Part shown: positions 8,474 to 17,308 of the stretch, piece by piece | How positions within the stretch are numbered: position 1 is the stretch's first letter | Layout of the letters: every line of letters begins with the position of its first letter | DNA from: an uncultured Mycoplasmatota bacterium | GTDB lineage: Bacteria; Bacillota_I; Bacilli_A; RF39; UBA660 | DNA length: 35,032 bases | Assembly: GCA_900549625.1 (NCBI GenBank) | Contig: URPE01000011.1 | Location: 1 to 35,032 of the forward strand | Direction: 5' to 3' | Program-made: the position numbers and the translations under genes | Notes under the pieces: model-generated | Told to the model about the DNA's origin: nothing | Databases searched by the model: none | The model's input: the letters and a program-made list of their open reading frames with translations, nothing else

Positions 8474-8740
8474 TCACTCTTCTAATTTTTTTCTATTTTC
8501 ACTAGGTTCATTAAAAAAGAAATCAGCATCCATTCCATAAACAATTATTGCTTTATGGAGCATATTAATAGACATATTATTACGATCATTTATAGCCTCT
8601 ATTCTTTTTAAATGCTCTGGTGTTATTCCAAATATTTCCGCCGCATCCTCAAGTCTTATCCCGGCAATATTTCTTGCAATTTTCATATTCTGACAAATCT
8701 TAGCTTTTATATTAGGATCAAATACATAACTTTTTAACAT
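8474..8740 (-). CDS. XRE-type helix-turn-helix protein
   Basis: 88 residues. Residues 18-70 form a Cro/CI-type helix-turn-helix: MKIARNIAGIRLEDAAEIFG, then ITPEHLKRIE as recognition helix and a following pair of helices. A short acidic/basic tail ends it. It is probably a DNA-binding regulator; no sensor domain is visible and the targets are unknown. The only start context is a weak GAGTGAT site. It is divergent from the 8842 gene about 100 nt away, which makes that gene a possible target. Confidence 0.8.
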   Translation of the reverse strand: MLKSYVFDPNIKAKICQNMKIARNIAGIRLEDAAEIFGITPEHLKRIEAINDRNNMSINMLHKAIIVYGMDADFFFNEPSENRKKLEE

Positions 8741-8841
8741 TTCACATCACTCATATAGATATTCTCATAATTATTTTAGTTTTTTAGTAACCTTTTATAC
8801 CAAATACAATTATTCTTTGTTATAATATTATTGGTGATCTA

Positions 8842-9048
8842 ATGAAACTTATAAATTTTAATTACTTGAAAGGTCAAGAAAAAAATAAAAACCAAAGTGT
8901 AATTTTAAATGAAGGTGAAATTATACATATTCTTGTCAATAAAAGACCTCAAACTGAAAAAATATTTATTTGTGAAAATGAAAAAATTATAGAACTTTCT
9001 AAAGAAGCATACAAAGACAAAATCAAAAAATACTACTCTAATAAATAG
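8842..9048 (+). CDS. Unrecognised small protein, paralogue of the gene at 2279
   Basis: 68 residues, starting MKLINFNYLK, with ILVNKRPQTEK in the middle that aligns to IVVNKHPRTEL of the 2279 gene. Both have exactly 68 residues. GGTGAT precedes the ATG; TATAAT with an extended TGT is at 8821-8826. The last third is Lys-rich and diverges from the paralogue. Function unknown. Confidence 0.6.
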   Translation: MKLINFNYLKGQEKNKNQSVILNEGEIIHILVNKRPQTEKIFICENEKIIELSKEAYKDKIKKYYSNK

Positions 9049-9065
9049 AATCATTTATATACAAA

Positions 9066-11657
9066 TTAAACACCAAGTTTAATTTTTTTCTTTTTTAAAA
9101 TAACTTTCCGTAAAAGATCAATTGGTACAACACTAAAAGACAAAACAATAACCAGCATAAGTTCAAAAGGTGTAAGTCCAAATGTTCTAAAAACACTCCC
9201 ACCCTTATATATAAGAATAATTTGTACACTGACAATAAACAAAATAGTTAATACAAAAACAATATTTTCTTTTATATGTGATAATAAATTAAGTCTATGT
9301 GTTCTGGCATTAAAAGCATTAAAAATACCAATAAATATAAATAAAGCAAAATAAGCTGTCATTAAATATTTATTATTAACATCATATCTTATTAAATTTT
9401 TTATAAATGGACTTTTCAAAAACATCACACAAAGTAAAGCCGAATAAAACCCAGTAAATATAATCTCTGAATACATATATCTATTTAATATTGGTTCATC
9501 TTTTTTCTTTGGTGCATCGCCCATCGTTTCTGCAAGCGCAGGTTCAAAAGAAAAAGCAATTCCCGCAAAAGTATCCATAATCATATTAATCCATAACATC
9601 TGAATAATAGTAATAGGTGTCGTAACACCAATAAAAGGACCTATAATAGATAGAAAAAGAGCACAAAAATTACATGTTAACTGATAAATAATAAACTTTC
9701 TAATACTCTTAAAAATAGTTCTACCATATAAAATAGCCTCTTTAATAGATAATATATTATCATCTAAAATAACAATATCACTGGCTTCTTTTGCAACCTC
9801 TGTTCCACTACCCATTGCAAAACCAACATTGGCTTTTTTTAAGGCTGGTGCATCATTTACCCCATCCCCTGTCATACCAACTATCAAGTCTTTATTTAAC
9901 GCTAAATTAACTAGTCTACTTTTATCCGTTGGTAAAGCTCTTGCTATTACTTTAATATTCGGTAACTTTTTCTCTATTTCATAATCACTTAAATTATTTA
10001 ATTCCAGGCTAGTAAGAATAATATCTTTCTCATTACGTACGATTCCCACTTCTTTTGCAATTGATACAGCCGTTTCCTTAGCATCACCTGTTATCATTAC
10101 AACATCAATTCCAGCATTTTGAATACAAGAAACAGCTTCACGGGCTTCCTTTCTTATTTCATCTTTTAAAAGGACAAAACCAACAAAGACTTGTGAATCT
10201 TTAGTTTCATAACTCATACTTATTACTCGGCAACCCTTTTTAGTTAGCCTATCTATTTCTCGTAAAGTATTTTCTTTATTTAAAAATGGTTTTTCTTCCC
10301 CTAAGAAACTCAAATACTTATAACACTTTGGAATAATTACTTCACTAGCTCCCTTATAATATGTTATTTCCCTATTATTTTCTAAAACTGTAATACTAGA
10401 ATATTTTTGTTCACTATTAAAAGGACTTTTATGAGTCACTTCATAAGGACAAGGATAATTTTCTAAAAAAAATGAGTACATGGCGCGATCGGTAGAATTA
10501 CCCCCTAATACTTCTTTTTTATCATTCAAAAAACTTTGATTATTCCAAATAAAACTTTTTTTAACAACACTTTGATAATTAGGATAAAGCTTTAAATCAT
10601 TAACACTCTTAAAGTGTTTAGCCTCGCCATTAACAATTTCTAATACTTCTAATACCCCTTTGGTAAGTGTCCCTGTTTTATCAGTAAAGAGCATATTCAT
10701 TGACCCCGTAGTTTCAATACCAACTAACTTTCTTACTAAAACATTACTCTTAAGCATTCGTTTCATATTACTTGATAAAACAATTGTAATCATCATTGGT
10801 AACCCCTCAGGCACCGCGACAACTATAATTGTAACTGATAAAGTAAGAGCATAAATTAAATAATCAAACATTAATCTTGTATTTGTAACTGTAGCTATTA
10901 TTCTTGGTACTTCAAAATTATTTTCCATAACAATAACCGAAAAAAGATAAGATAAAGTTACTAAAAAAGCTCCAATATAACCTAGGCGACTTATTGTTTT
11001 AGCAAGACCTCTTAACCGCAACTTAAGTGGACTTACAGGCTCACCTTCTTGTACCTCATGGGCCATCATGCCATACATAGTTTTATCACCAACTAAAGTA
11101 ACTTCCATAACCCCTTGTCCTTCATAAACTACGCTCCCTCGGTAAAGCATAGCCTGTTTTATATTATTACATGTTTTCTTCTGTTCTTTACTCTCACCAT
11201 TTAGCCTTGATTCATCCACACTTAAACTACCACTTATAAGCCTACCATCTGCCGGTAATAAATCCCCACTTTCAAGTATTACTAAATCCCCAACTACTAC
11301 ATCATCTAAAGGTATTTCTACAACACTTCCATTTCTTTTTACTTTAACTTTTACACTTTCACTTTCTTCTTGTAATCTTTTAAATGTTTCTTCACTACCA
11401 TACTCACTAATTGTTGAAATAAAAGAAGAAAGCAAAATTGCTATTAAAATACCAATCGTTTCAAACCAATCAAAATCTTTAAATAAAAAAACTATTTTAA
11501 TAACTAAAGCAAGCATTAAAATTTTGATAATTGGATCCCCCAAGGATTCTAGTAACAACCCAAAAAACGTTTTTCTTTTAATTTCTGTTAACTTATTAGA
11601 ACCATTAACTTTTCTTGATATTTCCACTTCCTTACTAGTTAGTCCTGTTTTAATCAT
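9066..11657 (-). CDS. P-type Ca2+-transporting ATPase (PMCA/SERCA-like, P2 type)
   Basis: 863 residues from ATG 11657. The in-frame GTG at 11669 lies within the AGGTGA ribosome site, so 11657 is preferred. An N-terminal cation-ATPase segment is followed by the actuator motif LNGES (near 153), membrane motif VAVPEGLP (near 281), phosphorylation site DKTGTLT (Asp near 326), MITGDAKETA, and the hinge VGMTGDGVNDAPALKKA, then the C-terminal membrane bundle with NMIMDTFAGIAF. PEGLP with the following 'M.I...MKRM' pattern resembles PMCA-type pumps. It should export Ca2+ at the cost of ATP across the cell membrane. It follows khpA on the same strand, but a terminator separates them. Confidence 0.93.
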   Translation of the reverse strand: MIKTGLTSKEVEISRKVNGSNKLTEIKRKTFFGLLLESLGDPIIKILMLALVIKIVFLFKDFDWFETIGILIAILLSSFISTISEYGSEETFKRLQEESESVKVKVKRNGSVVEIPLDDVVVGDLVILESGDLLPADGRLISGSLSVDESRLNGESKEQKKTCNNIKQAMLYRGSVVYEGQGVMEVTLVGDKTMYGMMAHEVQEGEPVSPLKLRLRGLAKTISRLGYIGAFLVTLSYLFSVIVMENNFEVPRIIATVTNTRLMFDYLIYALTLSVTIIVVAVPEGLPMMITIVLSSNMKRMLKSNVLVRKLVGIETTGSMNMLFTDKTGTLTKGVLEVLEIVNGEAKHFKSVNDLKLYPNYQSVVKKSFIWNNQSFLNDKKEVLGGNSTDRAMYSFFLENYPCPYEVTHKSPFNSEQKYSSITVLENNREITYYKGASEVIIPKCYKYLSFLGEEKPFLNKENTLREIDRLTKKGCRVISMSYETKDSQVFVGFVLLKDEIRKEAREAVSCIQNAGIDVVMITGDAKETAVSIAKEVGIVRNEKDIILTSLELNNLSDYEIEKKLPNIKVIARALPTDKSRLVNLALNKDLIVGMTGDGVNDAPALKKANVGFAMGSGTEVAKEASDIVILDDNILSIKEAILYGRTIFKSIRKFIIYQLTCNFCALFLSIIGPFIGVTTPITIIQMLWINMIMDTFAGIAFSFEPALAETMGDAPKKKDEPILNRYMYSEIIFTGFYSALLCVMFLKSPFIKNLIRYDVNNKYLMTAYFALFIFIGIFNAFNARTHRLNLLSHIKENIVFVLTILFIVSVQIILIYKGGSVFRTFGLTPFELMLVIVLSFSVVPIDLLRKVILKKKKIKLGV

Positions 11658-11684
11658 ACAAAGTATCACCTAAAAAAGCATATG

Positions 11685-11710
11685 AAAAAAAAAGAAAGAT
11701 ATTACTTTCT
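11685..11710 (-). terminator. Terminator after rpsP-khpA
   Basis: On the minus strand AGAAAG (11705-11710) pairs with CTTTCT (11693-11698) and a long T run follows. It separates khpA from the ATPase gene. Confidence 0.75.
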
Positions 11711-11711
11711 C

Positions 11712-11957
11712 TTAAATTGCATCAAAATTAATTTTAACTTTACCTAAGTTATTTATATAAGCATAAGTTTCAATAAGTGTTCTTATGGCTTTTGCATTAC
11801 GACCAGATTTACCAATCACAAATTTCATAGAAGACTCTGGAACTACTATATCAACAATAGTCGTCTTATCTTCACACTCGTACACACTTACACTTACATT
11901 TTCATCATTTATTAAACCAATAACTAAATTTTTAGCATACTCTAAAATAGTATTCAT
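11712..11957 (-). CDS. khpA: KH-domain RNA-binding protein KhpA
   Basis: 81 residues, a single type II KH domain. The RNA-binding GxxG loop is in FVIGKSGRNAKAIRTL near residue 47. KhpA forms a complex with KhpB (Jag/EloR) and binds many RNAs, influencing division and envelope growth in Firmicutes. Its ATG shares one nucleotide with the stop of rpsP (TAATG), so translation is coupled. The rpsP-khpA pair is the conserved order, but the usual followers rimM, trmD and rplS are not here. Confidence 0.93.
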   Translation of the reverse strand: MNTILEYAKNLVIGLINDENVSVSVYECEDKTTIVDIVVPESSMKFVIGKSGRNAKAIRTLIETYAYINNLGKVKINFDAI

Positions 11958-12232
11958 TATTTACCTACTTTTTTTTGTTCAGCATATTTTTTCATAATGC
12001 CTTGTTTACTTAAAATACTACGTACAGTATCAGTTGGAATAGCACCATTGTTTAACCAATACATTGCTTTTTCTTCATCAACCATAACAGGAGCATCTTT
12101 TTTAATAGGATCATATGTTCCAACTGTTTCTAAGAATCTTCCATCTCTTGGACTTCTTGCATCAGCTGCAACAATACGATAGAAAGGTTTTGCTTTTGAA
12201 CCCATTCTTTTAAGTCTTAATTTAACTGCCAT
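11957..12232 (-). CDS. rpsP: 30S ribosomal protein S16
   Basis: 91 residues. The start MAVKLRLKRMGSKAKPFYRI, then the ADARSPRDGRFLETVGTYDP block, are diagnostic of S16, which binds 16S rRNA early in 30S assembly. A strong AAGGAGGG site precedes the ATG. Basic C-terminus. First gene of a two-gene operon with khpA. Confidence 0.98.
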   Translation of the reverse strand: MAVKLRLKRMGSKAKPFYRIVAADARSPRDGRFLETVGTYDPIKKDAPVMVDEEKAMYWLNNGAIPTDTVRSILSKQGIMKKYAEQKKVGK

Positions 12233-12268
12233 AATATCCCTCCTTCATTAATTCATAAATAGTTTAAC

Positions 12269-12308
12269 AAAAAAAAAGACTAGTGTCAACAAAAATATGT
12301 TGACTAGT
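12269..12308 (-). terminator. Terminator of cotE
   Basis: On the minus strand a roughly 12-bp stem (12278-12308, with a 2-nt bulge) is followed by nine T. It overlaps the cotE stop and insulates rpsP from cotE. Confidence 0.85.
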
Positions 12309-12843
12309 CCTCATCATTAGATTCATCTAAATAGTTTTCTTTAACATCATCAATAGAATCAATTTCTTCTTCATCTAATATTTCTTCATAATCATCAAAA
12401 TCATCTTCTACTGGTACTTTTATTTTAGTATCACCTACTATTTCCACACCTATTTCTTTTTGAATATTTAAATCAATATCACCATTTTTAACACTAACAC
12501 CCGTAACAGTAGGCTCAGTTAAACTACGAACAATAATTTCTGAATTATTAGTTAAAGTTGCATTTTCTTTTAAAGGAACCCCTAATAACTCATGATAACT
12601 AAATTTTTTAGTATTTACTTTAGTTTTAGTATCATTATCATACGCATACCAAACATTAACATCAAACGATCCATTAACACCTACTTTACTACCTTCTTTA
12701 ATACCAGAAAAATTATGATTAATAACCCAACAACCTAAAATAGTATTAACACTTTCATCAGGTGTAAAAGAAAAATGCATAGTATTAGTTCTTTTGGCTT
12801 TCCCAATCACGGCTTTAGTAACTATTTCTTTAAACCCAGCCAT
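12304..12843 (-). CDS. cotE: Outer spore coat morphogenetic protein CotE
   Basis: 179 residues, matching CotE of Bacillus (about 181). The start FKEIVTKAVIGKAKR, the conserved LGCWVINHNFSG, the DVNVWYAYDNDTKT block and the strongly acidic C-terminal tail (residues about 145-179) all match. CotE forms a ring around the forespore that recruits outer-coat proteins; the acidic tail binds partners such as SpoIVA. AGGTGAT lies before the ATG. A CATAGATT sequence (12861-12868, minus strand) could be a sigma-E type -10, but no clear -35 is seen. Its presence argues for a spore-forming host. Confidence 0.9.
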   Translation of the reverse strand: MAGFKEIVTKAVIGKAKRTNTMHFSFTPDESVNTILGCWVINHNFSGIKEGSKVGVNGSFDVNVWYAYDNDTKTKVNTKKFSYHELLGVPLKENATLTNNSEIIVRSLTEPTVTGVSVKNGDIDLNIQKEIGVEIVGDTKIKVPVEDDFDDYEEILDEEEIDSIDDVKENYLDESNDED

Positions 12844-12896
12844 ATTATCACCTCTAATTTAATCTATGCAAAACACTCTAGTTTTGTGCCTATAAT

Positions 12897-12925
12897 TTGA
12901 CATAACAATAATTTTGTGTTAGAGT
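12897..12925 (+). promoter_or_regulatory. Promoter of the 50-residue membrane protein
   Basis: Consensus TTGACA (12897-12902), 17-nt spacer, TAGAGT (12920-12925) with an extended TGT. Confidence 0.6.
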
Positions 12926-12958
12926 ATGAGCCATAAATAAAAAAAGGGGGTTTTATTT

Positions 12959-13111
12959 ATGACATGGCAAGATTCAGTTTTGTTATTATTTATTCCAGTT
13001 TTACTTTTAATTTACTATGTTCACCATTATGTAAGTAGCCTTGAAAAAGAAGTTGCACATTTATGGGACTACGTAACTGAATTAGAAACAGAATTAGAAA
13101 AAGAGGATTAA
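12959..13111 (+). CDS. Small single-pass membrane protein (50 residues)
   Basis: The frame from ATG 12959 to TAA 13109-13111 encodes 50 residues. It starts MTWQDSVLLLFIPVLLLIYY (membrane helix about residues 7-20) and is followed by a charged amphipathic tail with acidic heptad-like repeats (LEKEVAHLWDYVTELETELEKED). A strong AAGGGGG site precedes the ATG at 8 nt, with a promoter upstream and a terminator directly behind, so it is a complete transcription unit. The topology resembles small membrane regulators or stress proteins. No family is recognised. Confidence 0.75.
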   Translation: MTWQDSVLLLFIPVLLLIYYVHHYVSSLEKEVAHLWDYVTELETELEKED

Positions 13112-13126
13112 ACCTCTTTTCTTTTT
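13099..13126 (+). terminator. Rho-independent terminator
   Basis: AAAAGAGG (13099-13106) and CCTCTTTT (13113-13120) form an 8-bp stem overlapping the stop codon, with T-rich sequence after. Confidence 0.85.
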
Positions 13127-13162
13127 GCTAAAAAAACGATAAAATTAACTAGAGGTGATATA

Positions 13163-13528
13163 ATGGATTGTTTATTTTGTAAAATTAAAAATAAAGAGAT
13201 TGAAGCCAAGATTCTTTATGAAGATGATGATTTTTTAGTCTTCTTAGATATGGATCAATCTTATGGTGGACACACATTAATTATTCCTAAAAAGCATTTT
13301 ACTACTTATAAAGATTTAGATAATATAACACTTAATAAAATGTTTTTACTAGCAAGCAGCATTAGTGACGAGATTATGCAAAAACTAAACAAAAAAGGTA
13401 TTTCCCTTCAATTTAATTATGGCGATACCCAAGTAGTAAAACATGTCCATTTACATTTAATTCCTAACTATGAATTAGAAAAAGATAATATGGATATAAA
13501 CGAAGTTTACCATTTATTAAAAAACTGA
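13163..13528 (+). CDS. HIT-family protein (nucleotide hydrolase/transferase)
   Basis: 121 residues. The start CLFCKI(KNKEI) and the histidine triad HVHLHLIP near residue 93 define a Hint-type HIT protein, which hydrolyses AMP-linked or similar nucleotides. FLDMDQSYGGHTLIIPKKH near residue 28 is the usual HIT beta-sheet region with Gly-His. An AGAGGTGAT site precedes the ATG. The gene ends in TGA, which shows that TGA is read as stop here. Confidence 0.93.
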   Translation: MDCLFCKIKNKEIEAKILYEDDDFLVFLDMDQSYGGHTLIIPKKHFTTYKDLDNITLNKMFLLASSISDEIMQKLNKKGISLQFNYGDTQVVKHVHLHLIPNYELEKDNMDINEVYHLLKN

Positions 13529-13553
13529 AGATTTTTATTTGTCTTCAGTTTTT
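13520..13553. terminator. Bidirectional terminator between HIT gene and ymfH-like gene
   Basis: A perfect 12-bp inverted repeat, 13520-13531 with 13542-13553, has A-rich and T-rich arms. It includes the stop codons of both convergent genes or lies next to them. Confidence 0.88.
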
Positions 13554-14818
13554 TTAGGTTCAACAATCAAAGTAGATATTTCTTCAAAAGAAACTTTAGA
13601 GATAATTTCTTTTATTTTTTCGATTGTCATATTTTCAATTATTTCTTTTTCATTATCCCATATTTTATTAAATTTAGATAAAGTATAAGATAAGTAATCA
13701 TTTACTGATTCTACATCTTCATACCCTAAAACTAAGTTAGCAATCTCTGAATTTTTCTTTCTCTTAATATCACTAGCAATAATTTCTAAATTTAATAGTT
13801 TATCTTTTAAAATTGGTAAAACTTTACTTGGATATTTTGTTTTAGAAACAACCTGTATTATTAAATAATCTCTTTCTATATAGGCATAAGCTCCTATAGT
13901 AGTAACTAGCTTTTTATTAATTAAATCTTCTCTTAATAAAGAGGTAGCCCCAAAGTTAACATTTAAAACAATGTTTACTGCATCAAGCATTTCCATAATA
14001 TCATAGTTTTTAAGTGGTGTAAGCGGTGTTTTTAAAGATACATAAACCTTAGGTGTTTCAACATTTATTTTAATAACTGCCTCTTTTTTAACAACTTTCT
14101 TAGGCTCTTTATAATTAGTCTTCTTAGGATTTTTATATTTTGTAAAAGTAATACAACTTTCATGATTTTTAACAAATTCAATTGTACTATCTGGATTAAT
14201 ATTACCCGTTATTATTAAGAGACAATTTTCAGGATGATAAAATGATTTGTAAAGTAACTCTAAATCACTAAGTTTAATATTAGAAATATCATCTAAAGTA
14301 CCAACCCCAGGCATACGATTAGGATAAGTAGAAAATAATCCCTTATTAATCTCCTCACTAATTAATCTTGGTGCACTATCAAGCCCTCGTCTTGCTTCTT
14401 CTTTAATTGGTCCTTTTTCACTTAAAAAATGTTCTAAAACAAAGTTTTTCTTTTCAATATTATTTAAAAGTAACTCCAAAGCCTCATAAAAATTATCTGA
14501 CCCCATAAATTCATAAACAGTTTTATAGCCATAAGTAGCCGCATTACTATAACAGCCTAATCTATTAAAATCTGTTAAAAGACTTGTACCATCATCTTTT
14601 TTACAAAGAATATGTTCCAAAAAATGAGCCGTACCATATGGTACATGATAGTTTTTGTTATCTACTTTAAAAGACACATCTTCACTACCAACATTATAAG
14701 TAAGAGTTCCCTTAAATGTTTTTTTAGTAGTAGTTCTCCAAATATAAACCCTTAAACCATTAACAAGTTTTTCATAATAAATGGTTTCATCTAAACCCTT
14801 TAATTTAATTTCTTGCAT
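13535..14818 (-). CDS. M16-family zinc peptidase, YmfH-like
   Basis: 427 residues from ATG 14818, preferred over ATG 14824 because AAGGAGG directly abuts the latter. The inverted zinc motif HFLEH appears in YGTAHFLEHILC near residue 65, with a downstream acidic helix (KGPIKEEARRGLD near residue 138) giving the third ligand. It pairs with the upstream YmfF-like gene (14-nt overlap). In Bacillus ymfF-ymfH is next to ymfI, which is involved in EF-P 5-aminopentanol modification. The catalytic partner role is inferred from the family: M16 heterodimers combine one active and one inactive subunit. Confidence 0.9.
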   Translation of the reverse strand: MQEIKLKGLDETIYYEKLVNGLRVYIWRTTTKKTFKGTLTYNVGSEDVSFKVDNKNYHVPYGTAHFLEHILCKKDDGTSLLTDFNRLGCYSNAATYGYKTVYEFMGSDNFYEALELLLNNIEKKNFVLEHFLSEKGPIKEEARRGLDSAPRLISEEINKGLFSTYPNRMPGVGTLDDISNIKLSDLELLYKSFYHPENCLLIITGNINPDSTIEFVKNHESCITFTKYKNPKKTNYKEPKKVVKKEAVIKINVETPKVYVSLKTPLTPLKNYDIMEMLDAVNIVLNVNFGATSLLREDLINKKLVTTIGAYAYIERDYLIIQVVSKTKYPSKVLPILKDKLLNLEIIASDIKRKKNSEIANLVLGYEDVESVNDYLSYTLSKFNKIWDNEKEIIENMTIEKIKEIISKVSFEEISTLIVEPKKTEDK

Positions 14819-16076
14819 CAGCATCCTCCTTTAAAACATATAACAAAGTTAAGTGCATTTTCTTAGTTAAAGAGCTTATGTCTTTTTTAGTTATAGCCAT
14901 AACATTTTTTCTTAGCTCTTCATAAGTAGGTGTCCCAAAAACATAATGAAAGTACATATGATTAGCAATACCATAAATACTATCTTGTTCTAAATCTAAC
15001 TCACTTAAAAACTGTTTCTTTTTAATAAGTAACTCACTTTCTGTAAAATATGCCCTTTGCATTTCTTTAAATGCCTTTTTAATACAAGCAACTGCCACAT
15101 CTATATTCTCTTTTTTAATACCAGTATAAATATAAAAAGCAGAATTACTAACTGAAAACTCACTATAATATGTATAGCACAAAGAATTATCCATTCTTAA
15201 ATATTTACCAAGTTTATCACTAAGCCCACTTGCCCCAAAAATACGATTAAAAATTGGCACTATATAAAATCTTTCTTTATAAGTAAATTCATCTAACAAA
15301 TAACCCATAAATACTTGTGTTTGTTTGTATTTACCATATCTTTGTATTTCATAGTATTTCTCTAGTTCACTTTTAATACAATTAGGAATTTTTTTTGTCA
15401 CAACTTTTGGTCTTATAAAACAAGTAGTAATCTTTTTAACTATTTTATCCATATCAAGATTACCAACAATAGAAACATCACAATAAGAATTTTCAAGCAT
15501 CTCATAATAAGATTTAACAAGACTTTCTCTTGTCACCTCATTAATTTGCTCATGTGAATTTAATAGCCTATCACTTGCCACACCACCATGAAATAGCTCT
15601 TTTGAAAATTCTACTTTAGCATAGGAACTTGGGTTTTCCTTATAGTTATCCACTGCCACATGAAGACGTTCTTTAATAACTTCATAAGAACCTATTTCCC
15701 AACTTGACCCATCAATACTAGGATTAGAAATATTAGTAAATAAAAAATCTAAGCAATTATCTAAATAATGTGTATCTTTTATAAATTTAGGATCTATTAG
15801 ATCAATTTGAAATGATGTTATAACATTATACCCATTTCTTTCACAAGTACTACCAAATTCTATATTATATAACTCTTCTTGTTTAATTTTTAGTTCCCTT
15901 CTAGTTTTATAAATATTAGAATTGTAAGTCAGCAAAGAACTTAAAAAAACTCTTGATGCTGGATTCATCTTTCTTATGTCTTCCCGAAAATTAACTTCTA
16001 TATAAACATTTTTAAATTTATCTGTTTTAGCTGTCATAATTTGCATAGAAGGATATTCATAATTTTGATATATCAT
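14805..16076 (-). CDS. M16-family peptidase-like subunit without zinc motif, YmfF-like
   Basis: 423 residues with the M16 fold pattern (N-terminal domain with LSSLLTYNSNIYKTRREL, central ENSYCDVSIVGN, C-terminal half with GASGLSDKL). No HxxEH motif is present at the expected N-terminal site, so it is the presumed non-catalytic partner of the following zinc-binding subunit. An AGAGAGGTGG site precedes ATG 16076, and the next gene starts inside its 3' end, so the two are made together. Confidence 0.88.
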   Translation of the reverse strand: MIYQNYEYPSMQIMTAKTDKFKNVYIEVNFREDIRKMNPASRVFLSSLLTYNSNIYKTRRELKIKQEELYNIEFGSTCERNGYNVITSFQIDLIDPKFIKDTHYLDNCLDFLFTNISNPSIDGSSWEIGSYEVIKERLHVAVDNYKENPSSYAKVEFSKELFHGGVASDRLLNSHEQINEVTRESLVKSYYEMLENSYCDVSIVGNLDMDKIVKKITTCFIRPKVVTKKIPNCIKSELEKYYEIQRYGKYKQTQVFMGYLLDEFTYKERFYIVPIFNRIFGASGLSDKLGKYLRMDNSLCYTYYSEFSVSNSAFYIYTGIKKENIDVAVACIKKAFKEMQRAYFTESELLIKKKQFLSELDLEQDSIYGIANHMYFHYVFGTPTYEELRKNVMAITKKDISSLTKKMHLTLLYVLKEDADARN

Positions 16077-16108
16077 AAGCCACCTCTCTTTTTTATTATA
16101 TCAAAAAC

Positions 16109-17227
16109 CTAAATTTTTAATCTATCAAAACATTCATTAAAATAATCATCTGTCATACCCGCGATAAAATCAATAACTTTTCTATTATTAGTCGTGTTAT
16201 CTAAATAATCACTATTTTTATAATTCAAAAAATGAAGATATATTAACGATTCTTGGGTTTTGTTTTTTAAGTCCGCAAGATAAGTATTAAATAAAATATA
16301 AAATTTATTTTTAACTTGTTCTTGTTCTGTAGTAGACATAGCTAAACTATAAATATGATTATAATTAAATTTCTTAAGAGCAAGAACAGCTTTATAAACC
16401 GGATCACTTAACATAATGTATGGTTTATCTAAACTATTGTTTATAATATCCATGATAATAGTATTCACAATACTTTTATTAGTTGTCCCAAGTACTTCTG
16501 TTATTTCTTTAGGTATTTCACTTTTTTTAAATTTCTTTAACATACAAGCATCTTCAATATCTTTACCTAAGTAGGCAATAATATCACTTATACGCACAAC
16601 ACAGCCTTCCATTGTCATAGGAATTAATCCTTTTGTAACCTTTTTATCATGATAACTATTATTATATTCCCACAAAAAGTCTTCAACAGTCTTCTTTTTA
16701 GGCGTATATTTACCACTTACAAACTCTCCATTATGGCACATAATTGCGTCCATTACCTGCAAAGTTATATTTAGACCAGCACCCTTATTTTCAAGATCTT
16801 TTAACAATCTTACACTCATGATATTATGATTAAAATATCCCTCACCAACACTTAAACTAATCTCATTTAAAACACTTTCCCCAAAATGACCATATGGCGT
16901 ATGACCAAGGTCATGACCAAGACTTGCCGCTTCAATTAAGTCTTCATTTAAAGCTAAAGCCCGACCTATAGTTCTAGCTATTTTACTAACATATAAAACA
17001 TGTTGCATTCTTTTAGTTACATGATCATTAAAAGTACATGAAAATACTTGAGTCTTTTTCATATATCTATTAAAAGCATAAGAATATATTATTCTATCAA
17101 TATCATGAAAAAAACTTGTTCTAATATCTTCTGTTTCTTTTAAAAGTCTAATAGCCTCTTCATCACGTGTCGCATAAACACTTAAATTAGCTTCATGTTT
17201 TAACATATTTTCCTTTAATTTTTGCAT
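16109..17227 (-). CDS. dGTPase-like HD-domain triphosphohydrolase
   Basis: 372 residues from ATG 17227, chosen because AAGGTGG lies just upstream; the frame is open further up to 17275. The HD motif is in ASLGHDLGHTPYGHFGE near residue 101, with an upstream metal His in DHVTKRMQHVLYVSKIAR near 69, a downstream CHNGEF near 165 and the DxxAY element ISDIIAYLGKDIED near 216. These match the dGTPase/SAMHD1-like group that splits dNTPs into nucleoside and triphosphate. It may be co-transcribed with ymfF-ymfH (32-nt gap). Substrate preference is inferred from the family only. Confidence 0.88.
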   Translation of the reverse strand: MQKLKENMLKHEANLSVYATRDEEAIRLLKETEDIRTSFFHDIDRIIYSYAFNRYMKKTQVFSCTFNDHVTKRMQHVLYVSKIARTIGRALALNEDLIEAASLGHDLGHTPYGHFGESVLNEISLSVGEGYFNHNIMSVRLLKDLENKGAGLNITLQVMDAIMCHNGEFVSGKYTPKKKTVEDFLWEYNNSYHDKKVTKGLIPMTMEGCVVRISDIIAYLGKDIEDACMLKKFKKSEIPKEITEVLGTTNKSIVNTIIMDIINNSLDKPYIMLSDPVYKAVLALKKFNYNHIYSLAMSTTEQEQVKNKFYILFNTYLADLKNKTQESLIYLHFLNYKNSDYLDNTTNNRKVIDFIAGMTDDYFNECFDRLKI

Positions 17228-17283
17228 AACTACCACCTTTAAAGTTATATTAACATATCCCTTTTTTTTAAACAAGGAGTAAA

Positions 17284-17308
17284 CAAAAAAGAAAGAATAA
17301 ATCTTTCT
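17284..17308 (-). terminator. Terminator of phosphoketolase gene
   Basis: On the minus strand a 7-bp stem AGAAAGA/TCTTTCT (17290-17308) precedes six T. Confidence 0.8.
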
